A stretch of 64,000 bases of DNA from Candidatus Nanopelagicales bacterium. Its GTDB lineage: Bacteria > Actinomycetota > Actinomycetes > S36-B12. The position numbers and the translations under genes are program-made. Below are positions 51,967 to 61,164 of the stretch, piece by piece; within the stretch, counting starts at the first letter, position 1; each line of letters starts with the position of its first letter. The DNA is taken from contig JAQTZL010000002.1 in assembly GCA_028687755.1 (NCBI GenBank), positions 274,459-338,458 of the forward strand. The letters run 5' to 3'. Under the pieces are notes generated by a model. It did not search any database, had not been told where the DNA came from, and saw only the letters and a list, made by a program, of their open reading frames with translations.

Positions 51967-54900
51967 ATGAATGACATCGTTACTGAAGCACTAGCCAGTC
52001 TTGATTCAGATACGGATTCTTCCCAGAGGAGTCTTGTTCGTCATTCATTGAAATATCTATCTTGGGAAGATTCGCAAGGCCTCACTCCTGCGCAATTTGT
52101 CAAACACCTCGAGCATCTGCGTGCTGTCGGTGATATCCGTCAAGCAGATCGTGCTGTTGTGGATGTGCGCGAGTTGGGTGATGCGGAAATCACGGTTGTC
52201 TGTGTGATTACTGATGACATGCCTTTTGTTGTCGATTCGGTCATTAGTGCGCTCACGTTAGAAGGAAAGAGCCCACGACTTGCTCTCCATCCCCAATTGT
52301 GGGTTCGACGCGATGCAGCCGGGCAGCTCCTTGAAATTCTCGATGCCGACCCAATGGGTGTGGCTCCAGCTGATGCACAACTTGAATCCTGGACTCTCGT
52401 AGAACTACAGCGCGATTTCGTACACGAAGACAACACGCGAACAGCGAATCATTTGCGAGAGGTAATGCGTGATGTCCGTGTCGCATCGCGTGACTGGCAG
52501 GCAATGCGAAGTAAGGCTGTGGAGCTGTCGCAGGAATTGCGCAACTACCCAAACCAGGCATGGACGCAGCTGGATACTCGTGAGGCAGCAGATTTTCTTG
52601 AGTGGCTGACCGACGAACATTTCCTTTTTCTGGGCTATCAAGAAAATGATCTGATCCAACTCGGCTCAGGTGAAGCCTTACTACCTGAACCAGGTAGTGG
52701 ATTGGGCATTCTTGGCGATGCTCACGCTGGCACGAACACTGAACCAGTCACGTTATCTCCGGTGGCTCAAATTCACGCGCATGACCCTGTTCCGCTGGTG
52801 CTCACCAAAGCAAACTCGCGTTCAACAGTGCATCGATCTGCCTATTTAGATTACGTCAGCGTGCGCAAAACATCTCCCGATGGAACTGTTACAGGGGAAC
52901 GCCGATTCCTTGGCCTGTACACCGGCCGTGCATACGCCGCAAACGTCACTGATATTCCAGTGTTACGCGCTCGCATCGCTGAAGTGCTCATTGCACTTGG
53001 ATTAGCGCCCAAATCACACAGTGCTCGCGATATTGGGCAGATGATTGAGACGCTCCCACGCGATGAACTGTTTGCGACAAACACTGAACAACTTGTTGAG
53101 TTTGCCTCAACCACGATGCATCTCACCGAGCAACGCAAAGTTAAAACTTATTTTCGGATCGATGATTTTGGTCGCTACATTTCTGCCTTCGTATTCTTAC
53201 CCAAGGATCGATACAGCACGGATGTGCGAATCCGAATCCAAGAATTAGTACAGGAGTTCTATCAGGCGTCCTCTGTAGATTTTTCGGCCCTCGTTGGAGA
53301 TGAGTCGCATGCGCGACTGCATTTCATTGCGCATGTGCGCGATGAAGTTCAGTCAGATGCACTGGATGTGCAGGCCCTTAATCGTTCGATAAGACTTGCT
53401 GTGCGCACGTGGACAGATGACTTCACTGAGATTGCGGTGGCAAGGCTTGGCTCCCGCGAAGTCTCATCGTTTCTTCAGCAGTTTGTTGACGCATTTCCTG
53501 AAAGCTACCGATCAAGCACGCCTGCATCCGTTGGAGTATCGGATGCATTGTCGATAGCTGAACTTGAGTCTGGCGACATTGCGATTGAAGTCAATAGTTT
53601 TGGCAATGCTGGCCAACTTGAAGTGAAGTTCATTCGCACAGGTGATTCGGTTTCCCTGTCGGAAGTGTTGCCACTATTACAAAATTTTGGCATGACAGTT
53701 CTTGATGAGCATCCCTTCGAAATCAAGCGCAAGGGCTCGAGTTCAAGTTGGATCTTGCGCTTTGGTGTGCAGCCTCCGATTTTGAGTGAAGGATCAACCT
53801 CAAGTACTGACCAGAATTTGGTTGAAGCGATTCGAGCTGTCTGGTTTGGCCAGGCGGAATCAGATTCATTCAATGCCTTGGTGCTATCAGCCGGCCTCAC
53901 CTGGTCTCAAGTTGCTGTGATCCGGGCATATTCAAAATACGTGCGTCAAATCGGTTCAGCCTTTGGTCAGGATTACATTCAAAGTGTGGTGCGCGCATAT
54001 CCACACATTGCTCGCATGCTCATCGAGCTCTTTGCATCGCAATTTGATCCGGCATTGACCATCGACCGAGATCAACAGCGCGTACTTCGTAGTCTTGAGT
54101 TAGAACAAGCTTTTGATGATGTACCGATTCTTGATCACGACCGCATTCTGCGAAGGTTTCTCTCACTGATTTTGGCCACGTTACGCACTTCTGTGTATAT
54201 GCCAGCATCAACCAATGCCATTCCTCGTGCTTTTGCATTCAAACTCAACTCACGTGACATTCCTGAATTGCCATTGCCTGCCCCGCTCGTAGAGATTTGG
54301 GTGTATTCGCCTCGGGTAGAAGGAGTACACCTTCGGTTTGGTCGGGTTGCTCGCGGAGGGTTGCGATGGAGCGATCGGCGTGAGGATTTTCGAACTGAAG
54401 TGCTCGGATTAGTCAAGGCACAAGAGGTCAAGAATGCAGTGATCGTTCCTGTCGGTGCCAAGGGTGGGTTCGTTCCTGCAATGCTGCCCGATCCTCAAAA
54501 AGATCGCGAGGGATGGCTTGCTGCCGGCAAGGCTGCCTATCAGGAGTTCATTTCTGCGCTTCTTGACCTTACGGATAACTATCGCGATGGACAGGTGGTG
54601 AACCCGAGCAATGTGGTGAGTTTGGACCAAGCAGACCCATATCTTGTTGTTGCAGCTGATAAGGGAACCGCAACATTCTCAGATATTGCCAATGCCATCG
54701 CGTTGGAACGCGGTTTTTGGCTTGGTGATGCCTTTGCAAGTGGTGGATCTGTGGGTTATGACCACAAGGCCATGGGCATTACTGCACGTGGAGCCTGGGT
54801 ATCTGTGCAACGTCATTTCCGTGAACTGGGAATCAATACGCAAACGGATCCAATCACGGTGGTGGGCATCGGTGACATGAGCGGCGATGTATTCGGCAAT

Positions 54901-56757
54901 GGATTAATGCTCAGTGACCAAGTGCGACTCATCGCTGCGTTCGATCACCGCGATATCTTCATTGACCCAAATCCGGATGCATCCGCGTCATTTCGTGAAC
55001 GCACCCGGTTGTTTGCTCTTCCACGATCGAGTTGGGCAGATTTTGACAGTCAAGTGATCTCCGCTGGGGGAGGAGTCTTCTCACGTAGCGCAAAGTCCAT
55101 TGAACTGTCTGATGTTGCTTGTCAATCACTTGGATTGGTAGGCGATCGTCGCACGTTTACTCCTCATGAAATTATTCAAAGCATTCTTCAAGCGCCCGTA
55201 GATCTCTTGTGGAACGGCGGTATTGGCACCTATGTAAAGGCTGCATCGGAATCCAGTCTCATGGTTGGCGATAAAGCCAATGATGCGATCCGCATCGATG
55301 GCTCGCAGCTTCGATGCAAGGTTGTAGGCGAAGGCGGTAACTTAGGTTTCACACAGTTAGGGCGTATAGAAGCGGCATTGAATGGTGTTCGCCTCAACAC
55401 CGATGCAATTGATAACTCTGCCGGTGTGGACACTTCGGACCACGAAGTGAATCTTAAAATCTTGCTGGACACATTAGTTCGATCATCCTCGATGAGCGAG
55501 GATCAGCGAAATAGTGTGCTGCGTTCACTGACGAATGATGTTGCGGCTGCAGTTCTTGAAGATAACTACGGGCAAAATGTTGTGCTGGGCAATGCTCGGG
55601 CGGCTTCAAGCACTCTCATCAATGTTCATCAGCGCTTTATTCGCGATCTTGAACGACGAGGGCTACTTGATCGCACAGTTGAATTTCTGCCAACTGACGA
55701 AGCTATTGAAGCTCGACGCCTTGCCGGTATTGGGTTGACCTCACCTGAACTTGCAGTGTTGTTGGCATATTCGAAAATTGCATTAGCGGCGGATTTGAAT
55801 GCTGGAGATATTGCTGCAGACCCTTGGTATGAGTCTGCATTACTTTCTTATTTTCCCGAAACTATCACCAACCAGTTCCGCGATGCCGTGTTGACTCATC
55901 AATTACGTAGCCAAATCATCACTACTGTGGTGTGCAACTCAATCGTGAACACCGGTGGAATCACGTTCGTGTATCGCGTGATGGAAGAAACTGGGGCGTC
56001 AGCAATTGAGACAGTTCATGCTGCGCGTGCAGCTTTGGAAATCTTCGACATCCCACGGTTGATCTCCAGCATCGATGCGCTCGACAATCAGATTCCAACC
56101 AACGCACAGGATGCCTTGCATTTAGAACTGCGCCGACTTCTTGATCGCGCTACCCGTTGGATCCTCAATTCACGCAGCAGTCGTTTAGCGCCTCAGAGCA
56201 TTGTCGAAACCTATCGACCTTTGGTGGAGGAATTTGCCGGGTACGTGCGCGGACACCTGCCATCGGGGATGGTGGAAGAGGTGGGCACACGTGCCCAAGC
56301 ACTGATGAACGTCGGTGCTCCTGCAGCATTAGCAATTGAAGTGAGTTCGGCACTGGATTTATTCGTATTGCTCGACATCGCACATATTGCGCAACGCAGC
56401 TCCATCAGTCCTGACCGAGTGATTCCCGTGTACTTGGCAGTCACTGAGGCCTACGGAATTGATCCGTTGCTGACGGCAATATCAGCGCTTCCTCGTGATG
56501 ATCGTTGGTCGTCCTTGGCTCGACATGCCTTGCGGGCCGATCTTTATCAAGCGACTGCGACCTTGACCGAGCACGTCTTAACCATGGATCAAGGATCGCC
56601 GGCACTCACGATTGCATCGTGGGAGGGGCATTACGGCGCGAGCTGCGATCGGGCAAAGGCCACGCTGATTGAAATCGCTTCTGTGGAGCGACCAGATATC
56701 GCCACGTTATCTGTGGCGCTTCGGGTATTGCGTACCTTGATAAGTCAGACCTCATAA
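51967..56757 (+). CDS. gdh: NAD-specific glutamate dehydrogenase, large (180-kDa class)
   Basis: 1596 aa, the large bacterial NAD-GDH that deaminates glutamate to 2-oxoglutarate. The long N-terminal part (about 1-650) holds regulatory ACT-like modules (VVCVITDDMPFVVDSVISAL). The catalytic core has FGRVARGGLRWSDRREDFRTEVLGLVKAQEVKNAVIVPVGAKGGFVP with the active-site Lys. It continues ADKGTATFSDIAN, GGSVGYDHKAMGITARGAW and VVGIGDMSGDVFGNG, then GEGGNLGFTQLGR. The long helical C-terminus is typical. It starts 33 bp from a divergent gene. With gabT it points to glutamate as a carbon source. Confidence 0.93.
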   Translation: MNDIVTEALASLDSDTDSSQRSLVRHSLKYLSWEDSQGLTPAQFVKHLEHLRAVGDIRQADRAVVDVRELGDAEITVVCVITDDMPFVVDSVISALTLEGKSPRLALHPQLWVRRDAAGQLLEILDADPMGVAPADAQLESWTLVELQRDFVHEDNTRTANHLREVMRDVRVASRDWQAMRSKAVELSQELRNYPNQAWTQLDTREAADFLEWLTDEHFLFLGYQENDLIQLGSGEALLPEPGSGLGILGDAHAGTNTEPVTLSPVAQIHAHDPVPLVLTKANSRSTVHRSAYLDYVSVRKTSPDGTVTGERRFLGLYTGRAYAANVTDIPVLRARIAEVLIALGLAPKSHSARDIGQMIETLPRDELFATNTEQLVEFASTTMHLTEQRKVKTYFRIDDFGRYISAFVFLPKDRYSTDVRIRIQELVQEFYQASSVDFSALVGDESHARLHFIAHVRDEVQSDALDVQALNRSIRLAVRTWTDDFTEIAVARLGSREVSSFLQQFVDAFPESYRSSTPASVGVSDALSIAELESGDIAIEVNSFGNAGQLEVKFIRTGDSVSLSEVLPLLQNFGMTVLDEHPFEIKRKGSSSSWILRFGVQPPILSEGSTSSTDQNLVEAIRAVWFGQAESDSFNALVLSAGLTWSQVAVIRAYSKYVRQIGSAFGQDYIQSVVRAYPHIARMLIELFASQFDPALTIDRDQQRVLRSLELEQAFDDVPILDHDRILRRFLSLILATLRTSVYMPASTNAIPRAFAFKLNSRDIPELPLPAPLVEIWVYSPRVEGVHLRFGRVARGGLRWSDRREDFRTEVLGLVKAQEVKNAVIVPVGAKGGFVPAMLPDPQKDREGWLAAGKAAYQEFISALLDLTDNYRDGQVVNPSNVVSLDQADPYLVVAADKGTATFSDIANAIALERGFWLGDAFASGGSVGYDHKAMGITARGAWVSVQRHFRELGINTQTDPITVVGIGDMSGDVFGNGLMLSDQVRLIAAFDHRDIFIDPNPDASASFRERTRLFALPRSSWADFDSQVISAGGGVFSRSAKSIELSDVACQSLGLVGDRRTFTPHEIIQSILQAPVDLLWNGGIGTYVKAASESSLMVGDKANDAIRIDGSQLRCKVVGEGGNLGFTQLGRIEAALNGVRLNTDAIDNSAGVDTSDHEVNLKILLDTLVRSSSMSEDQRNSVLRSLTNDVAAAVLEDNYGQNVVLGNARAASSTLINVHQRFIRDLERRGLLDRTVEFLPTDEAIEARRLAGIGLTSPELAVLLAYSKIALAADLNAGDIAADPWYESALLSYFPETITNQFRDAVLTHQLRSQIITTVVCNSIVNTGGITFVYRVMEETGASAIETVHAARAALEIFDIPRLISSIDALDNQIPTNAQDALHLELRRLLDRATRWILNSRSSRLAPQSIVETYRPLVEEFAGYVRGHLPSGMVEEVGTRAQALMNVGAPAALAIEVSSALDLFVLLDIAHIAQRSSISPDRVIPVYLAVTEAYGIDPLLTAISALPRDDRWSSLARHALRADLYQATATLTEHVLTMDQGSPALTIASWEGHYGASCDRAKATLIEIASVERPDIATLSVALRVLRTLISQTS

Positions 56758-56802
56758 TTTTTCAGTGATTCTGCAGATCCTTTGCAGATACCGCGGCTGC
56801 CC

Positions 56803-56830
56803 TTGGCTTTCAGGGTCAGAGAGTTACGAT
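56803..56830 (+). promoter_or_regulatory. Promoter of moeZ
   Basis: -35-like TTGGCT (56803-56808), 16-bp spacer, -10 TACGAT (56825-56830). The predicted start of transcription near 56837 leaves a 55-nt leader to the GTG at 56892. Confidence 0.45.
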
Positions 56831-56891
56831 TGACGAATTGCTTGAAGTTTCATCTATCTACCCCGTTCCGCCTACCCCCAATGGAGTCATC

Positions 56892-58082
56892 GTGAGCCTG
56901 CCGCCCCTGGTGGATGCCAATGTCGATCTCAGCGTCGACGAAGTGCGTCGCTACAGCCGCCACTTGATCATTCCCGATGTCGGCATGGCCGGCCAGAAGC
57001 GTTTAAAGAATGCCAAGGTGCTGTGTGTTGGTGCAGGTGGTCTTGGTTCACCCTCACTGATGTATTTGGCAGCCGCGGGCGTGGGCACTTTGGGCATCGT
57101 CGAATTCGACGTGGTCGATGAATCCAACCTGCAGCGCCAGATCATTCACGGTCAAAGCGATATCGGGCGCTCGAAGGCTGAAAGCGCTCGCGACTCCGTT
57201 AAGGAAATTAATCCTCTGGTCACCGTGAACTTGCACGAAGAGCGTCTTGATTCATCTAACGTGATGGAGCTGTTCGCTCAATACGACCTCATCGTTGATG
57301 GCACTGACAACTTTGCAACGCGTTATCTGGTCAACGACGCATGTGTACTGCTGGAAAAGCCATACGTATGGGGCTCGATCTACCGCTTCGATGGCCAAGC
57401 CTCCGTGTTCTGGGCCGAACATGGTCCTTGCTACCGCTGCTTGTACCCAGAGCCACCTCCACCAGGCATGGTTCCTTCATGCGCTGAAGGCGGCGTGCTT
57501 GGCGTGCTGTGTGCATCCATTGGTTCGATCCAGGTCACTGAAGCAATCAAGTTGATCACTGGCATTGGCGAAACCCTGCTCGGTAAATTGATGATTTACG
57601 ACGCACTTGAGATGAGCTACCGCAAGGTGAAGATCCGCAAGGATCCAAACTGCGCAATCTGTGGCGACAACCCAACGGTCACTGAACTCATCGACTACGA
57701 AGCCTTCTGTGGTGCGATTTCTGACGAAGCTGCTGAAGCCGCAATGGATTCCACGATTTCAGTGAAAGATCTCAAAGGCATGCTGGATGCGCGCGAACGC
57801 GGTGAAGCTGACTTCGTGTTAATTGATGTGCGCGAACCAGGTGAATATGAAATCGTTTCGATTCCAGGTTCAATTCTGATTCCTAAGGGTGCATTCCTTG
57901 ATGGTTCAGCACTGTCAGAGTTGCCGACAGACAAGCAGATCGTGCTGCATTGCAAGCTTGGCGGTCGGTCGGCTGAATGTCTTGCAGTGGTGAAGGGCGC
58001 AGGGTTCTCTGACGCCGTTCACGTCGGTGGCGGCGTGCTTGCTTGGGTCAATCAGATTGAGCCAGACAAACCTTCGTACTAA
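56892..58082 (+). CDS. moeZ: Adenylyltransferase/sulfurtransferase MoeZ
   Basis: 396 aa: an E1-like adenylating domain fused to a rhodanese domain, which activates and thiolates small sulfur-carrier proteins (MoaD/ThiS/CysO type) for molybdopterin, thiamine or cysteine synthesis. ATP site VLCVGAGGLGSPSLMYLAAAGVGTLGIVEFD; DGTDNFATRYLVND; zinc Cys pairs in CYRCLYPEP and CAICG. The rhodanese loop is HCKLGGRSAECL with catalytic Cys. GTG 56892 has GGAG upstream and gives the usual start SLPPLVDAN; a TTG at 56838 is also open. No carrier gene is nearby. Confidence 0.93.
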   Translation: MSLPPLVDANVDLSVDEVRRYSRHLIIPDVGMAGQKRLKNAKVLCVGAGGLGSPSLMYLAAAGVGTLGIVEFDVVDESNLQRQIIHGQSDIGRSKAESARDSVKEINPLVTVNLHEERLDSSNVMELFAQYDLIVDGTDNFATRYLVNDACVLLEKPYVWGSIYRFDGQASVFWAEHGPCYRCLYPEPPPPGMVPSCAEGGVLGVLCASIGSIQVTEAIKLITGIGETLLGKLMIYDALEMSYRKVKIRKDPNCAICGDNPTVTELIDYEAFCGAISDEAAEAAMDSTISVKDLKGMLDARERGEADFVLIDVREPGEYEIVSIPGSILIPKGAFLDGSALSELPTDKQIVLHCKLGGRSAECLAVVKGAGFSDAVHVGGGVLAWVNQIEPDKPSY

Positions 58083-58100
58083 CCTTTCACAACAGACAAC

Positions 58101-58135
58101 AACGGCGGGTTCCTCGTGGTGAGGAACCCGCCGTT
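58101..58135 (+). terminator. Bidirectional hairpin terminator
   Basis: 15-bp perfect stem (58101-58115 with 58121-58135), 5-nt loop, between the convergent moeZ and CDGSH genes. It could serve both; T tracts are weak on either side. Confidence 0.8.
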
Positions 58136-58142
58136 TGTCATG

Positions 58143-58355
58143 TTATTGGGGTGCTAAGCCGGCATCTTGGAAATCAAACTTCTTATGTGAGCCATCGCAA
58201 TACGGCTTCTTTGCCGAATGCCCACAGCGGCACAGGAAGGTTTTTGTGGTCTGGCGTATGAGCTCGCCGTTGGCATCAAGAAGGTCAACTTCGCCCACTA
58301 CTTCGTATGGTCCGTTTTCGCACACCGTGACGGTGACGTTGGTTGCATCAGTCAT
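58143..58355 (-). CDS. CDGSH iron-sulfur protein
   Basis: 70 aa with the 2Fe-2S motif CRCGHSAKKPYCDGSH (CxCx2Sx3PxCDGSH, three Cys and one His ligands). Redox or cluster-transfer role, soluble. ATG 58355 is chosen (CACAAT 6 nt upstream); GTG 58361 is possible. Next to the NIL gene on the same strand. Confidence 0.88.
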   Translation of the reverse strand: MTDATNVTVTVCENGPYEVVGEVDLLDANGELIRQTTKTFLCRCGHSAKKPYCDGSHKKFDFQDAGLAPQ

Positions 58356-58382
58356 AGCCACATTGTGGCCTACGAGCCGGCC

Positions 58383-58628
58383 TTAGCCGGCAACAATGTC
58401 ACCTTCGGCTGAAGAAACTTCAATACCCAAACCCTTGAGGTACTCGGTGGCGGCATCGAGATCTGACGCTTCACCTTCAAGATCAAGAATCATCCAGCCC
58501 ACATGCTGCTCAATATTGGCCCGACGAATGTTGGGAATCACCTGATGCTGCTTGACCATCGTGTAGACGATTGGTTCGGTCACGGTTTCTGGACCAAAGG
58601 TGAGCTGCAAGTGGCGATGAGTCGTCAT
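58383..58628 (-). CDS. NIL-domain protein
   Basis: 81 aa, made up almost entirely of one NIL domain (LQLTFGPETVTEPIVYTMVKQHQVIPNIRRANIEQHVGWMILDLEGEASDL), the ferredoxin-like ligand-binding unit also found at the end of the methionine ABC ATPase MetN. Stand-alone versions occur next to Fe-S proteins or sulfur metabolism genes. Leaderless: TAAGAT 6 nt before ATG. The ligand is unknown. Confidence 0.82.
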   Translation of the reverse strand: MTTHRHLQLTFGPETVTEPIVYTMVKQHQVIPNIRRANIEQHVGWMILDLEGEASDLDAATEYLKGLGIEVSSAEGDIVAG

Positions 58629-58634
58629 GAGGCC

Positions 58635-58640
58635 ATCTTA
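58635..58640 (-). promoter_or_regulatory. -10 hexamer TAAGAT of the NIL gene
   Basis: TAAGAT on the minus strand ends 6 nt before ATG 58628. It may drive both the NIL and CDGSH genes. Confidence 0.55.
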
Positions 58641-58651
58641 TTAGGCCAGTA

Positions 58652-61075
58652 CTAGAGCGCGCCACGCTTCGTGAGGTAGCTAAAGGCCCAGTAGCCCGGA
58701 ACCGTGGGAATCCAGAAGGTGACCAATCGGTACAGCAATACTGCGGAGAGAGCAATGCCACCATCAAGGCCAGCCGCGGTCAGGCCCGCGGTGAGTGCGG
58801 CTTCAACGGCGCCCAAGCCGCCAGGGGTTGGAGCAGCCTGTCCAACAGTTGCACCAACGAGGTACACCACGGCAACCATGGCGATACTCATATCGCCGCC
58901 GAACGCTTGGATGCTGGTGTAGAGAACCCCGATGTAGGCGAGGTTCAAAATGATGATGCCGCCGACACCTTCAAGAAGTTTCTCTGGGCGTTGCGCAACT
59001 GTCAGCAAGCGCGGGCCAACCTCGCGAAGCATCGGTGCAACGCGGTCATTGGCAATGCGACGCACCTGTGGAATCGCAAAGAGGGACACCACCACCACAG
59101 CGATGATGACTACAGCGATCACGACAATGCGTGACGGCTTAAAGGTGAAGTCCGCTTGTGTGCCGGCAGCAAAACCAAACCCGAGCAATAAGAGCATGTG
59201 CATGACAAACGCCATCACCTGTGACACAGCAACACTGGCGCCAGCAAGAGCGGGATTCAAGCCAGCTCGCTGCAAGAAGCGCATGTTCACTGCAACTGCG
59301 CCAAGGGTTGGAGGGGACACCAACGTGGCAAAATCGCCAGCAAGTTGGGCCATCGTGGTGCGCACTAACGGGATGCTTTCTGGAACAAAGCCGGCCAGAG
59401 ACCATGCGGCACCAACATAGGTAACCAAGCTGAACAGAAGTGCCCCAAGGGCCCAACGCCAGTCGGCAGTTTTGAACAGTTGCACAAGATCAACGTCAGC
59501 AAGTTGGGTCAGAAGTACGTAACCGGCAACAGTGCCAACAACAGCAAGGACCAAAGTCTTTGGTTTAACGCGTTCAAGTTGAATCTGTTCAACAACTTCA
59601 TTATCTGGGCCGATCTCAATCAGCAGATCACGAAGTTGAACCATGAGGCCCTTGTGCTTACGCACTGCCTTGCGCGTAGGTGCCGATAGTGCCACCGGTT
59701 GCAACGCAGGGAGTGCCCGCGAAAGCCCAGCGGTACCAAGCACTGTCCGCCCAGTGCTGACCGCACGCTCGGGGCTGGTGAGCATGGCCAAGGTCACCAA
59801 AAGTTCGGCTAGGTCAATGCGCATGGAGACGTCTCCAGCAGCAACTGAACCACCATCGTGACCAACGAGCCAAAGAGTGTCGTCATCTCCACGAACTAAA
59901 TGACTGGCGTCAAGGGCGCGATGACTGACCTGATGTTCATGCAGGGTGCGAATTGCGCGCCAGGCTTGTTCGAGATCACTGTCGGTAACCGTGTCAACTT
60001 CTGAAAGAGGTTGGCCTTCAATGTATTCGTAGGCAAGCAGGTACGAGTCTTCATTAATTTCTGAAGTGACAAGTAAGCGTGGTTCAGGGGCGCCAGCAGC
60101 TTGGGCTGCGTAAGACGTCAGTGCTGCGTGATCAACTGCGCGACGCATATTGAACCGACGACTTGATTGATCCTCGCGCAAACGCACCGCTGTCCAGGCA
60201 GCCTTTGCGATACCTGCGCCTTCCATGTCGCGGTCAAATACGGTTACGCGCATTACTGCACCATTGCGGGTAACTGCCTGGTAGCGACGGCCGCGACGAG
60301 TGGTCTCTTGAGCCATCAGGGAAATCACTGGGAACCCGCCGCGTTCCAAGGTTTGCGCGATGGCAACACCTGATGGGCGCGAGGTTGGTGTACCTAGGGC
60401 ATAGCGCAGGATTAGGCCGATTCCCCAGCCAATTGCGATTGACATGATCAAACCGGCAATGGCAATGGCAGAACTCAATACCGTGACGATCGTGACTGAA
60501 CCAATCACGATGATGCTCAGCACGCTCCATGGCCGTCGATTCATCAGACGTGCCACGGTGATGAAAGCGATCAAGCCGCCAAGGATTGGCGCCGTTGATG
60601 CGCCGCCGGCACTTGCGGAACCGGTGAGAGCAGTGAGCAAGCGAGGTGAATCAATTGCCGAGATGGCACTGGAAAGGGCTGTCAAAAAAATGATCGTGAC
60701 GAGTAGGGCCAACAGTGAGTCAAAGAGTTGGCGCATGCGTTTGCGAGCGACCAAGGAAATCGATGCAGCAATGGGCAAGCCAAGGGTGCCAATGCCACCA
60801 ATCACATTGAGGACAAGCACCACGAAACCTGGCAACAAACTCGCTGTGCTGGCAAGGTCTGAATCCAAACCAGCGCTCGTGCTCGAGGCAAACCAGGCGA
60901 TCAGAACAATGCCTACGGTGACCGCCAAAGCCAGCACAAATCGAGCTAAATCCAATGGGCGATGCACGCGAAGAGGGATGACACCATCTTCAATAATCAA
61001 CGTTTGCGACGCTCCGCCGTCAAGGCTGAGGGGATCGTTTGGCCCGTCGTCGAAACGTACGGGCGCGTCGGTCAC
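58652..61075 (-). CDS. UPF0104/LPG-synthase-type membrane protein with pseudokinase domain
   Basis: 807 aa. An N-terminal membrane block (about 45-230, six to seven helices) is followed by a kinase-like soluble domain (about 240-470) and a C-terminal UPF0104/YbhN-type block of about eight helices (500-807) ending APTPGGLGAVEAALTAGLTAAGLDGG. In the kinase-like part the catalytic loop is HRALDASHLV rather than HxDxxxxN, and the DFG site is HDGG, so phosphotransfer looks lost or altered. YbhN-type proteins move or make lipids; MprF is the best known. GTG start, with CACCAT 6 nt upstream. Confidence 0.78.
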   Translation of the reverse strand: MTDAPVRFDDGPNDPLSLDGGASQTLIIEDGVIPLRVHRPLDLARFVLALAVTVGIVLIAWFASSTSAGLDSDLASTASLLPGFVVLVLNVIGGIGTLGLPIAASISLVARKRMRQLFDSLLALLVTIIFLTALSSAISAIDSPRLLTALTGSASAGGASTAPILGGLIAFITVARLMNRRPWSVLSIIVIGSVTIVTVLSSAIAIAGLIMSIAIGWGIGLILRYALGTPTSRPSGVAIAQTLERGGFPVISLMAQETTRRGRRYQAVTRNGAVMRVTVFDRDMEGAGIAKAAWTAVRLREDQSSRRFNMRRAVDHAALTSYAAQAAGAPEPRLLVTSEINEDSYLLAYEYIEGQPLSEVDTVTDSDLEQAWRAIRTLHEHQVSHRALDASHLVRGDDDTLWLVGHDGGSVAAGDVSMRIDLAELLVTLAMLTSPERAVSTGRTVLGTAGLSRALPALQPVALSAPTRKAVRKHKGLMVQLRDLLIEIGPDNEVVEQIQLERVKPKTLVLAVVGTVAGYVLLTQLADVDLVQLFKTADWRWALGALLFSLVTYVGAAWSLAGFVPESIPLVRTTMAQLAGDFATLVSPPTLGAVAVNMRFLQRAGLNPALAGASVAVSQVMAFVMHMLLLLGFGFAAGTQADFTFKPSRIVVIAVVIIAVVVVSLFAIPQVRRIANDRVAPMLREVGPRLLTVAQRPEKLLEGVGGIIILNLAYIGVLYTSIQAFGGDMSIAMVAVVYLVGATVGQAAPTPGGLGAVEAALTAGLTAAGLDGGIALSAVLLYRLVTFWIPTVPGYWAFSYLTKRGAL

Positions 61076-61152
61076 GGCACCATGGTGTCAGATGGGCCCA
61101 AATGCCGGTGGGGAACCCGTTCGGCGGCGTCACGGAAGTCAGACCGAAGTGG

Positions 61153-61158
61153 TACGAA
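61153..61158 (+). promoter_or_regulatory. -10-like hexamer TACGAA before the helicase gene
   Basis: TACGAA ends exactly 6 nt before ATG 61165; the last position departs from consensus. No ribosome site. Confidence 0.4.
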
Positions 61159-61164
61159 TGCCTC

